Positions 32,653-40,731 of a DNA stretch of 64,000 nucleotides are shown one piece after another. Location of the stretch: positions 4,571-68,570 of the forward strand of contig JBEVVS010000036.1 in NCBI GenBank assembly GCA_040507005.1. Direction: 5' to 3'. How positions within the stretch are numbered: position 1 is the first letter of the stretch; the number at the start of each line of letters is the position of its first letter. Made by a program: the position numbers and the translations under genes. Below the pieces are notes generated by a model. The model was given only the letters and a program-made list of their open reading frames with translations, was not told where the DNA came from and did no database searches. Source of the DNA: Thiodiazotropha sp040507005 (GTDB taxonomy: Bacteria; Pseudomonadota; Gammaproteobacteria; Chromatiales; Chromatiaceae).

Positions 32653-33129
32653 TCAACTGAAACGCTTGCTTAAGGCTGCCTGCACATCCGGATGGACAAA
32701 CTCGGTGACATCCCCACCCAGTGAGGCAATCTCCCTCACCAGACCGGATGATATAAACGCAAATTGCTCGGCCGGGGTAAGAAACAGGGTCTCGATTTCA
32801 GGCGCCAGGCGGCGGTTCATACCCGCCAGCTGGAACTCATATTCGAAATCGGAGACCGCGCGCAATCCACGTAGAATCACGTTTGCGTTGCACTCCAGCA
32901 CGAAGTCAACCAACAGATTGTCAAATGTACGTATCTCGACGTTTTTCACACCCTTCAATACTTTTTCCACCAGCCTTTTTCGCTGATCCAGGTCGAACGC
33001 CGGATTTTTCCCGCTGTTCTTTGCGATGGCCAGTATGATGTGATCGAAAAGATCGGAGGCCCGCCTCACCAGGTCGCTGTGACCGTTGGTGATAGGATCG
33101 AAGGTTCCAGGGTAAACTGCAGTTATCAT
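32653..33129 (-). CDS. coaD: CoaD, phosphopantetheine adenylyltransferase
   Basis: The 158-residue protein has the nucleotidyltransferase motif YPGTFDPITNGHSDLVRRA (TxGH), the loop LRGLRAVSDFEYEFQLAGMNRRL and the ISSGLVREIASLGGDV segment. It makes dephospho-CoA from phosphopantetheine and ATP. It lies 62 bp downstream of rsmD in the same direction, a common gammaproteobacterial pair, and upstream of the ferredoxin gene. Confidence 0.96.
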   Translation of the reverse strand: MITAVYPGTFDPITNGHSDLVRRASDLFDHIILAIAKNSGKNPAFDLDQRKRLVEKVLKGVKNVEIRTFDNLLVDFVLECNANVILRGLRAVSDFEYEFQLAGMNRRLAPEIETLFLTPAEQFAFISSGLVREIASLGGDVTEFVHPDVQAALSKRFS

Positions 33130-33191
33130 AAGCTCACGGTCTAGGTAAAAGGCATGATATTACCAGAAACCGAACCGAGGAATGATAATTA

Positions 33192-33764
33192 TCAGCCCGG
33201 CAGCGGGGCATACGCCAGGCCGTAGTGAACCTGGCCCGCGGATTTCTGCTTCTTCATCTCCCAACCTTCAGGCAGGGGCGGCATGTCACGGGACAGGGCA
33301 TCTTCCATATAGATCAGCGCCCCATCTGTCAGCCATCCCATACTCAGCCTTTGACACAAGGGTTGCAGCAGATTATCTACAAAAGGCGGATCTAGAAAAA
33401 CGATGTCGAATGGGGTGGCATCCTGTTCCAACCATTGCAAGGCATCCGCCCTGATAACCGAGACCTGATCGAGACCCAATTTGCGCTTATTCTCTGTCAA
33501 CTGCCTGACCACAGCCATGGCAGTATCGAGCATCACCACATTGGATGCGCCACGGGAAGCCGCCTCCAGACCCAGTGCGCCGCTGCCGGCAAACAGATCT
33601 AGACAACTGGACCCTTCGATATAGGGCTGCAACCAGTTGAACAGGGTCTCGCGGATACGGTCGCCTGTGGGTCTTAACCCCGGCAGATCGGCAAACGGCA
33701 GGCGCCGCCCCCGATGTGTCCCACCGATGATTCGTACTTGACTAGCCGCTTGAGGGTGAGTCAC
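33192..33764 (-). CDS. rsmD: RsmD, 16S rRNA m2G966 methyltransferase
   Basis: The 190-residue protein has the RsmD N-terminal signature VRIIGGTHRGRRLPF, the SAM-binding motif CLDLFAGSGALGLEAASRGA and the catalytic DPPF (in FDIVFLDPPFVDNLL). It methylates G966 in the 30S subunit. It is 24 bp downstream of the HxxEH-less M16 peptidase gene and upstream of coaD, all in one leftward run. Confidence 0.95.
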   Translation of the reverse strand: MTHPQAASQVRIIGGTHRGRRLPFADLPGLRPTGDRIRETLFNWLQPYIEGSSCLDLFAGSGALGLEAASRGASNVVMLDTAMAVVRQLTENKRKLGLDQVSVIRADALQWLEQDATPFDIVFLDPPFVDNLLQPLCQRLSMGWLTDGALIYMEDALSRDMPPLPEGWEMKKQKSAGQVHYGLAYAPLPG

Positions 33765-33788
33765 TTTATTTACCTTTCACTTATTGCG

Positions 33789-35147
33789 TCACTCTTTGGT
33801 ATCAGCGTCTGGTTGCTTCGAGACTTGAGCCAAAGGTGCGGTACGTCCAACCTGCACCCTGACCAGGCGGTCCGGATCTATGCGGCGCTGGAAGGCATCC
33901 CGAATCTGCTCACGGGTCACGGCGACCACCTTGTCGGTGAAACGGTCCAGATAGTCCAGAGGCAGATCGTAAAAGCCGATCACCGACAGGTACTCCACGA
34001 TCTTGCCATTGGAGGCGATACGCAGGGGAAAACCGCCGGTGATATTCTGTTTTGCGGCCTCGAGCTCTTTATCCGATGGTCCTTCCTCGATGAAGCGTTT
34101 GAGGGTTTCTCTCACCACCTGAAGCGCCTCCCCAGCCTGGTCGTTCTTGGTCTGCAAGCCCATTTGAAAAAGTCCGGTCTGACGCATCGGCAGGAAAAAG
34201 CTGTAGACGCTATAGCTCAAGCCGCGTTTTTCGCGAACCTCATTGCTGAGGAGCGAGACCAGGCCACTGCCCCCGAGGATATGATTCCCCACATAGAGGG
34301 TGAAGTAGTCAGGATCACCACGACGCATGCCGGGTTGCCCGATATAGAGATGGGACTGGGTTGAAGGAAAGGAGATCTGCTCGTCGATTGGGTTCGGTAG
34401 AGATGGTACCGGTGGCAGCTTCGCTACCCGCTCCCCGGTTTCGAGACCCCTCACCACCTGCGCCGCAATCGCTTCAGCTTGGCTTTTGTCCACCGCCCCG
34501 ACAATCGCCACCAAGGCATTATTCGCCACATACAGCCGCTTGTGGGTGGCGACTATGTCCGCGCGGGTAATCCCCTTCACCGACTCGATAGTTCCATCGG
34601 GATCCGAGGCGTATGGGTGATCACCAAACACAAGCTGATAGAGCCTTTTTTTGCCCAGACTGCCGGGTGACTGCTCGTCCTGGACCAACCCTGCCAGTAT
34701 GGACTGGCGCAGCCGCTCGATATCCTCCTCGGCAAAGCTGGGTTTGGCGACCACTGCAGAGATGGTTTCAAGGGCCACGCCCAGCGCCTTGGATTCGGTC
34801 AGGGAGCGTACCGACACCCAGGCCATATCCCGCAAAGATCCCGTTTCCAGCTGCGCCCCGACACTCTCCAACCGTTCAGCGATCTGATAGGCGTTCCAAT
34901 CACCGGCGCCCTCGCTCAACAGGTTATTGGTAAAAGAGGTGACACCCTGTTTATCCCCATCCCTGGCGCTGCCCGCATCGAATACGATGCGCACATCCAC
35001 CATCTCGATCTCGGGCGCCTCCACGAACAGCACTTTTACACCGTTAGCCGTCTGCCAGGTCTCTATTTGCGGCACAGCCGCGGCCCATCCGCTCGACAGC
35101 AGGAGAGCATAGAAAAAGAGATGTTTAATCCAACTCTTAGTGTGCAT
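33789..35147 (-). CDS. M16-family peptidase homologue lacking the zinc motif
   Basis: A signal peptide (about 1-24, SSGWAAA) is followed by two M16 domains. The expected HxxEH in the first is absent: the region reads GVTSFTNNLLSEGAG. The protein keeps the general fold (ILGGSGLVSLLSNEVREKRGLSYSVYSFF) seen in non-catalytic partners of M16B heterodimers. Its start overlaps the end of the zinc-bearing partner by 11 bp (35137-35147), which fits a two-subunit periplasmic protease. Known pairs of this kind occur before ftsY in many gammaproteobacteria. Confidence 0.9.
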   Translation of the reverse strand: MHTKSWIKHLFFYALLLSSGWAAAVPQIETWQTANGVKVLFVEAPEIEMVDVRIVFDAGSARDGDKQGVTSFTNNLLSEGAGDWNAYQIAERLESVGAQLETGSLRDMAWVSVRSLTESKALGVALETISAVVAKPSFAEEDIERLRQSILAGLVQDEQSPGSLGKKRLYQLVFGDHPYASDPDGTIESVKGITRADIVATHKRLYVANNALVAIVGAVDKSQAEAIAAQVVRGLETGERVAKLPPVPSLPNPIDEQISFPSTQSHLYIGQPGMRRGDPDYFTLYVGNHILGGSGLVSLLSNEVREKRGLSYSVYSFFLPMRQTGLFQMGLQTKNDQAGEALQVVRETLKRFIEEGPSDKELEAAKQNITGGFPLRIASNGKIVEYLSVIGFYDLPLDYLDRFTDKVVAVTREQIRDAFQRRIDPDRLVRVQVGRTAPLAQVSKQPDADTKE

Positions 35148-36501
35148 ATGCCACTCCCTTATTCATCGACTTGGCCATTGAATTCTCCATCGGCAATGGC
35201 TCCAGCACCGCAACGCTGAGGTTGTCTTCCACCAGATATTTCTGCGCAACCTGCCTGATCTGCTCCGCGGTAACGGCCTTCAAATGGTCCACATATTCAT
35301 CGGCAAGACGCCAATCCAGCCCTACCGTCTCCAACTGGCCAATCAGCATCGCCTGATAAAAGACCGAATCTTTCTCGTACACCTTGGCGGCAATGATCTG
35401 GTTGCGCACCCGTTCCATCTCATCTTCACTGACCAACTCTTTTTTGAAACGCTCGATCTCTTTAACCAGGGCTCCTTGAACCGCATCGATGCTGACGTCA
35501 GGCGACGGCACCGCATCCATCACCAACATCCCCGGCAGGCGTGAAAAGGCGCTGTAACTGGCATCCGCCGCAACCGCCAATTTGCTCCCGCGGATCAGGT
35601 TGTTGCTAAGACGGGCACTGCTGCCCCCATCCAGGACGTAGGCCAACATCTCCAGGGCGTAGGGCTCCCAGGCCTGATCCGCCTTACCCACTACCGGTGT
35701 CTTGTAACCCAGCACAAGGTAGGGTTGTCGCGCAGGCACCTTTACAGTGATCTGTTTGCTGCCCCGTTGCCTCGGTTCCACACGTGGTTTTGGCTGTGCC
35801 ACCGTCTCTGGTTTGAGGGGGCCGAAATAGCGTTGCGCAAGCTGGATCACACTCTCTGGCTCCACGTCACCCACCACCACCAGGGTGGCGTTGTTGGGCG
35901 CATACCACTTGCGGTACCAGACCTGAAGGTCCTCCACTTGCAGGGCATCCAGATCCGCCATCCAGCCGATCACGGGGGTGCGATAGGGAGAGCTCTCGTA
36001 GGCCCCCGCCAGGAAACGTTCGTAGGTGAGTGACTGGGGTTTGTCTTCGGTGCGCATGCGGCGCTCCTCTTTGACCACTTCAACCTCCTTTGCAAACTCT
36101 TCGGGCAGCAAAAGCAGATTGCGCATACGGTCAGCCTCGAGCTCAAACGAGACCTCGAGCCGGTCACTCGCCATGGTCTGAAAATAAGCGGTGTAATCTC
36201 TTCCAGTGAAGGCGTTTTCATCCCCGCCATTGGCGGCGATGATCCGTGAAAACTCACCCGGGGGATGGTTTTTCGTACCCTTGAACATCATGTGTTCAAG
36301 CACATGAGAGACGCCGGTAATGCCGCCGAACTCATAACTCGAACCCACCTTGTACCAGACCTGAGAGACGGCTATCGGAGCCCGACGGTCCTGTTTTATG
36401 ATTACCTTCATGCCGTTGTCGAGCTGGTGCTCCACGACATCCGCCTGCACATGGCTGATGCAGAGCGTCGCCAACATCAGGCCTGTGATCAATCTTCGCA
36501 T
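35137..36501 (-). CDS. M16-family zinc peptidase, exported
   Basis: The 454-residue product has a signal peptide (MRRLITGLMLATLCISHVQA) and the inverted zinc motif HVLEH (66-70) in GITGVSHVLEHMMFKGT, with the downstream FELEADRM third ligand. I start it at 36501, where GGGAGG is well placed; the open frame extends 45 codons further up without a ribosome site. It is a probable catalytic subunit of a pitrilysin-like periplasmic protease with the next gene. It is divergent from ftsY. Confidence 0.92.
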   Translation of the reverse strand: MRRLITGLMLATLCISHVQADVVEHQLDNGMKVIIKQDRRAPIAVSQVWYKVGSSYEFGGITGVSHVLEHMMFKGTKNHPPGEFSRIIAANGGDENAFTGRDYTAYFQTMASDRLEVSFELEADRMRNLLLLPEEFAKEVEVVKEERRMRTEDKPQSLTYERFLAGAYESSPYRTPVIGWMADLDALQVEDLQVWYRKWYAPNNATLVVVGDVEPESVIQLAQRYFGPLKPETVAQPKPRVEPRQRGSKQITVKVPARQPYLVLGYKTPVVGKADQAWEPYALEMLAYVLDGGSSARLSNNLIRGSKLAVAADASYSAFSRLPGMLVMDAVPSPDVSIDAVQGALVKEIERFKKELVSEDEMERVRNQIIAAKVYEKDSVFYQAMLIGQLETVGLDWRLADEYVDHLKAVTAEQIRQVAQKYLVEDNLSVAVLEPLPMENSMAKSMNKGVAYAH

Positions 36502-36659
36502 TGAGCAGATCCTCCCTTTATATATGCCCCCGTGGCACTGTAGAATAGCGTCCTCAAAGATCCTGGGGATTCTTTCAGAGACGTCCGGGATTGTCCAAAC
36601 AACAACTATGAACCTGTGATCTTCACAGAGTTCCAACTTACGAGCCGGTAGACTACTTT

Positions 36660-37649
36660 ATGTTCGGATTTGGCAAGCGCAAGAAACAGGATCAGCCGGA
36701 TGCTCTATCCCCCCCTCCGGAAGAGGAGAAGCGCGGCCTCTTTTCACGACTTCAAGAGCGCCTCTCCCGTACCCGCCACAACCTGACGGACGGACTCTCG
36801 AACCTGCTGCTTGGACGCAAGACCATCGATGACGAACTGCTGGAGGAGCTCGAAACACTGCTCCTCACCGCCGATGTGGGAGTTGAGGCAACCAGTCGCA
36901 TCATCAACGATTTGACAGAACGGGTCGATCGCAAGGAGCTGAGCGATCCCCAGGTACTGATGCAACTCTTGAAAAAGCATCTCAGAGAGGTCCTTCAGGC
37001 ATGCGAGAAGCCTATCGCCGAACACAACGGCGAGAAACCGCTGGTGATGCTGATGGTGGGTATCAACGGTGCGGGCAAAACCACCACCATAGGGAAATTG
37101 GCCCGCAAGTTTCAGTTGGATGGCGAGTCGGTGATGCTCGCCGCGGGAGATACCTTCCGCGCCGCCGCAGTGGAACAGCTGCAAACCTGGGGGGAAAGAA
37201 ACCAGATCCCTGTGATTGCCCAACACACCGGCGCTGATGCGGCTTCAGTCGTATTCGATGCATTGCAGGCGGCTACTTCACGCAACATCGAGGTGCTGAT
37301 CGCAGACACCGCGGGACGTCTGCACACCAAGGCCAATCTGATGGAGGAGTTGGCCAAGATCAGCCGGGTGATGAAGAAGATCGATCCCGAGGCCCCCCAT
37401 GAAGTACTATTGGTTGTGGATGCCGGTACTGGACAGAATGCGGTCAACCAGGCCATGCAATTCCACCAGACCGTGGGCTTGACCGGACTGGTGATCACCA
37501 AATTGGACGGTACCGCAAAAGGTGGTGTCGTTTTCGCCATTGCGGACAAGGTCAAGGTACCGATTCGTTTCATCGGTGTCGGCGAGGCCATCGAGGATCT
37601 GCGTGAATTCGATCCTGACGAGTTTGTGGACGCCCTGTTTGAAACCTAA
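36660..37649 (+). CDS. ftsY: FtsY, signal recognition particle receptor
   Basis: The 329-residue protein has a short charged N-terminal region (KRKKQDQPDALSPPPEEEKRG) and the SRP GTPase NG domain: GINGAGKTTTIGKLARKF, DTFRAAAVEQL, DTAGRLHTKANLMEEL and TKLDGTAKGG. It receives ribosome-nascent chain-SRP complexes at the membrane. The acidic A domain is short compared with E. coli FtsY (497 residues). It heads the ftsY-ftsE-ftsX group. Confidence 0.96.
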   Translation: MFGFGKRKKQDQPDALSPPPEEEKRGLFSRLQERLSRTRHNLTDGLSNLLLGRKTIDDELLEELETLLLTADVGVEATSRIINDLTERVDRKELSDPQVLMQLLKKHLREVLQACEKPIAEHNGEKPLVMLMVGINGAGKTTTIGKLARKFQLDGESVMLAAGDTFRAAAVEQLQTWGERNQIPVIAQHTGADAASVVFDALQAATSRNIEVLIADTAGRLHTKANLMEELAKISRVMKKIDPEAPHEVLLVVDAGTGQNAVNQAMQFHQTVGLTGLVITKLDGTAKGGVVFAIADKVKVPIRFIGVGEAIEDLREFDPDEFVDALFET

Positions 37650-37668
37650 CCAGGAACATACCAGCACC

Positions 37669-38352
37669 TTGATTCACTTTGACAACGTCAGCAAACGCTA
37701 TCCTGGAGGCCACACCGGCCTGAGTAACGTCAGTCTGCGTATCGAGGCCGAAGAGATGGTGTTTTTGACCGGACATTCCGGTGCCGGCAAGAGTACCCTG
37801 TTGAAACTGATCGGTCTGTTGGAACGTCCCAGTAACGGTCAACTGCATGTCAACGATCGCAATCTCACGCGCTTGAAGGATCGCCAGATCCCCTACCACC
37901 GGCGCGATGTTGGGATGATCTTCCAGGATCACAGGCTGCTGCACGACCGTACGGTTTTCGACAATGTGGCGCTGCCGCTGGTGGTGGCCGGGGTCGGACA
38001 TAAGGAGATCGGCCGCCGGGTGCGTGCCGCCCTCGACAAGGTAGGCCTGCTCTACAAAGAGAAAAATGCGCCAATCACCCTCTCCGGGGGAGAACAACAA
38101 CGGGTGGGTATAGCCCGGGCCGTGGTCAGCAAACCGCCCCTGGTGCTTGCAGACGAACCCACCGGCAATCTGGATCCTGCACTCTCCGAGGAGATTATGC
38201 AGCTGTTCCAACAGTTTAATCAGGTCGGGGTAACACTGCTCATCGCCTCCCACGACATCGATCTGATCAAGCGTATGCAAAAGCGCGTTCTCTCCCTGAG
38301 CAAGGGACAGTTGATTGGCGACACCCAGACGGAGCCTGGCGATGTCCCTTAA
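37669..38352 (+). CDS. ftsE: FtsE, cell-division ABC ATPase
   Basis: The 227-residue ATPase has Walker A GHSGAGKST, the signature LSGGEQQR, Walker B LVLADEPTG and the H-loop ASHD. The start I choose is the TTG at 37669, giving LIHFDNVSKRYPGG, the standard FtsE N-terminus. The frame is open further upstream, inside ftsY, but that extension is not FtsE-like. With FtsX it controls septal peptidoglycan hydrolases. It follows ftsY by 19 bp and overlaps ftsX. Confidence 0.94.
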   Translation: MIHFDNVSKRYPGGHTGLSNVSLRIEAEEMVFLTGHSGAGKSTLLKLIGLLERPSNGQLHVNDRNLTRLKDRQIPYHRRDVGMIFQDHRLLHDRTVFDNVALPLVVAGVGHKEIGRRVRAALDKVGLLYKEKNAPITLSGGEQQRVGIARAVVSKPPLVLADEPTGNLDPALSEEIMQLFQQFNQVGVTLLIASHDIDLIKRMQKRVLSLSKGQLIGDTQTEPGDVP

Positions 38353-39286
38353 GAAATCCTTGCTGAATGCGCCGAAGATCTGGCTGCAGCGACATGCACA
38401 GGTAGCCTTATCCAGCCTCGGCAGGCTTTTCAATAACCATCTGGCATCATTGATGACCAGCTCTGTAATCGGCATTGCCCTCGCCATGCCGGTTGGATTG
38501 CATGTGATGCTGGGGAACCTGCAACAGGTAAGCGGCGCTTGGGACAGCGGTGCCAGCATCTCACTCTTCCTTAAGCAGAAGGTCTCGGATAGGCAGGCAG
38601 CATCACTGGCCGCAAAGCTGCGTAAGCATCAGCGCATCGAGGGGGTGAATCTGATCACCCGGGAGGCCGCGCTGCAGGAGTTTCAACAACTCAGCGGTTA
38701 TGCCGATGCCCTGGAAGCACTGGACAGCAATCCCTTGCCGGCGGTGCTGATCGTGCAACCGAAAGCCGACTACACCACTGCTGAGACGGCCCAACTGCTG
38801 GTACAGGAGTTAAAACTGCTGCCTGATGCGGAGATCGTACAACTCGATCTGCAGTGGGTGCGGCGACTACAGGCGATCACAGTCATCGCCCAGAGGGCAG
38901 TGGTTGTGCTGGCAGCATTGCTCGGCATGGCGGTATTACTGATAGTCGGTAACACCATTCGTCTCGAAATCCAGAATCGTCAGGCAGAGATAGAGATCAC
39001 CAAGCTGATCGGCGCCACTAACGCCTTTATTCGCAGACCCTTCCTCTATACCGGCTTTTGGTATGGGCTGTTCGGGGGTCTCATCGCCTGGCTGCTCATC
39101 GCCGTCGCCATCACCCTGCTGAGCGGACCGATCGCCAACCTGGCCAATCTCTATGAGAGCAGCTTCAGTCTCGCCTCATTCGACTTCAAGACCATCATCT
39201 CGCTCCTATCGGGCAGCAGTCTGTTGGGACTGGCCGGTGCCTGGCTGGCCGTGGGCAGACACCTCAGCGCCATCGAGCCCGGTTGA
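38342..39286 (+). CDS. ftsX: FtsX, cell-division membrane protein
   Basis: The product (314 residues from the ATG at 38342) has an N-terminal membrane segment (about 40-60), a periplasmic domain and three further C-terminal segments, with the FtsX signature GNTIRLEIQNRQAEIEITKLIGATNAFIRRPFLYTGFWYGLFGG. It overlaps the ftsE end by 11 bp, so the two are coupled. It transmits FtsE ATP hydrolysis to periplasmic activators of amidases. Confidence 0.94.
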   Translation: MSLKKSLLNAPKIWLQRHAQVALSSLGRLFNNHLASLMTSSVIGIALAMPVGLHVMLGNLQQVSGAWDSGASISLFLKQKVSDRQAASLAAKLRKHQRIEGVNLITREAALQEFQQLSGYADALEALDSNPLPAVLIVQPKADYTTAETAQLLVQELKLLPDAEIVQLDLQWVRRLQAITVIAQRAVVVLAALLGMAVLLIVGNTIRLEIQNRQAEIEITKLIGATNAFIRRPFLYTGFWYGLFGGLIAWLLIAVAITLLSGPIANLANLYESSFSLASFDFKTIISLLSGSSLLGLAGAWLAVGRHLSAIEPG

Positions 39287-39506
39287 TCCCGCTAGATCCC
39301 CCGCACAGCCGGGTGCAAACCAGACCAAGAGGGTCATGATAGCCCTCAAATCAGCAAAACCCTTATTATATTAAGGGGTATCCGTGGCGGGCATATTGGG
39401 AACCGTCCGGTGCCAGAGACACTCAACATAAGTCATTGTATTTGATTAAATTACCTTAAAATCACCCGTGGGAACTTTTAGCTATGCCCCAGGTCATACT
39501 AATCGA

Positions 39507-39533
39507 TTGGCACTCACCTAGCGAGAGTGCTAA
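39507..39533. promoter_or_regulatory. CIRCE element (HrcA operator) upstream of rpoH
   Basis: TTGGCACTC, a 9-bp spacer, then GAGTGCTAA. It differs from the CIRCE consensus TTAGCACTC-N9-GAGTGCTAA at a single base. CIRCE is bound by the HrcA repressor, classically at groESL and dnaKJ operons. The hrcA gene is not in this window. Confidence 0.9.
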
Positions 39534-39536
39534 TAT
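39507..39536 (+). promoter_or_regulatory. Sigma-70-like promoter of rpoH
   Basis: TTGGCA (39507-39512) and TAATAT (39531-39536) are separated by 18 bp, 30 bp before the rpoH ATG. Both hexamers fall within or touch the CIRCE inverted repeat (39507-39533). Confidence 0.65.
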
Positions 39537-39566
39537 TCAAACAGCAGTTTCATCTGGGGATACTTA

Positions 39567-40412
39567 ATGAGCAATGTAAACGCACTGACAGCACTGCCAT
39601 CTGGCAGCATGGATGCCTATATCAGCGCCGCTTTCCAACTGCCCATGTTGAGTGCAGAGGAGGAGAAGTCCTTGGCGATCAGACTTCGTGATCAAAAGGA
39701 TCTTCAGGCTGCACAGACACTTATCACCTCGCATGTACGATTCGTCGTACGCATAGCCCGTAACTACAGTGGCTACGGCCTGGCCCTTCCCGATCTGATC
39801 CAGGAGGGTACCGTGGGCCTCATGAAAGCGGTCAAGCGCTTCGATCCCGATATGGGGGTCCGCCTGGTCTCCTTCGCCGTCCACTGGATCAAGGCAGAGA
39901 TTCACGAGTACATTCTGAAAAACTGGCGTATCGTCAAAGTGGCCACCACCAAGGCGCAGCGCAAGCTGTTCTTCAATCTGCGCAGCTCCAAAAAGCGTCT
40001 GGGTTGGTTCTCCAAACAGGAGGTCGACGACGTGGCCCAGGATCTCGGCGTCAAACCCGAAACCGTACTGGAGATGGAATCCCGCCTTTCCGGCCAGGAC
40101 ATCGCCTTCGACGGCCCTCTCCACGATGATGAAGAGAAGGTGACCGCAACACCCGCAGGTTATCTGAGCGACATGCGCATGGAACCCGCCTCGCTGCTCG
40201 AATCATCGGACAGCGAGTCGCAGATGAAACAGAGCCTGATCGATGCCATGCAGAATCTGGATGATCGCAGCCGGGAGATACTCGAGGCACGCTGGCTGGG
40301 CGAGAAGAAATCCACCCTGCACGAATTGGCTGACAGATTTCAGGTTTCCGCTGAACGCATCCGTCAGATCGAGAAGAGCGCCATGAACAAGCTCAAGGCG
40401 CAGCTCGCCTAG
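39567..40412 (+). CDS. rpoH: RpoH, heat-shock sigma factor (sigma-32)
   Basis: The 281-residue protein has region 2 (LPDLIQEGTVGLMKAVKRFDPDMGVRLVSFAVHWIKAEIHEYI), the RpoH box (TKAQRKLFFNLRSSKK) and region 4 (LHELADRFQVSAERIRQIEKSAMNKLKAQLA). It directs transcription of chaperone and protease genes. It follows ftsX in the conserved gammaproteobacterial order but has its own promoter with a CIRCE operator. The GGGGAT ribosome region before the ATG is weak. Confidence 0.96.
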   Translation: MSNVNALTALPSGSMDAYISAAFQLPMLSAEEEKSLAIRLRDQKDLQAAQTLITSHVRFVVRIARNYSGYGLALPDLIQEGTVGLMKAVKRFDPDMGVRLVSFAVHWIKAEIHEYILKNWRIVKVATTKAQRKLFFNLRSSKKRLGWFSKQEVDDVAQDLGVKPETVLEMESRLSGQDIAFDGPLHDDEEKVTATPAGYLSDMRMEPASLLESSDSESQMKQSLIDAMQNLDDRSREILEARWLGEKKSTLHELADRFQVSAERIRQIEKSAMNKLKAQLA

Positions 40413-40731
40413 GTTGGGCTTGCATCCGGCATCATAATCATGAGGCCGGCCTAAGGCTTTTTTCAGCGGGTTCAGCATCGACCTTGTTGCACCCCTGGGT
40501 CAGGCGACCCGGTAACAGGACCCAAGGCCGCAAAACCCTAGCTTCCTGCTATGGGTTTTGCGGCCAATATGCCATTCCTCAGCACCATCCATAGGATGGC
40601 AACTCCCAATTAAAATCATTAAACAAAACACTACTTTTTATATTTTTAAAAACTATCCAATTTAACTAAAGAAACCGGTTTGCGGAGCGCTATAAGAGTC
40701 AGAAATCAACTCAAATATAAGGCAGGGAAGC
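40413..40731. other. Intergenic region with a long hairpin
   Basis: The 319-bp gap between rpoH and the chemoreceptor gene holds a long hairpin at 40526-40565 (GGCCGCAAAACCC pairing GGGTTTTGCGGCC, 13 bp, extended by TAGC/GCTA with one bulged base). A palindromic AGGCCGGCCT with a T-run (about 40443-40460) just after rpoH may be its terminator. The right half is AT-rich and should hold the next promoter. Confidence 0.55.

Noticed and set aside
40667..40695. A TAAAGAAA / GCTATAAG pair upstream of the chemoreceptor that resembles a flagellar sigma-28 promoter
   Set aside because: Spacing between the two parts is too long and the -10 half matches poorly (about five of eight bases).
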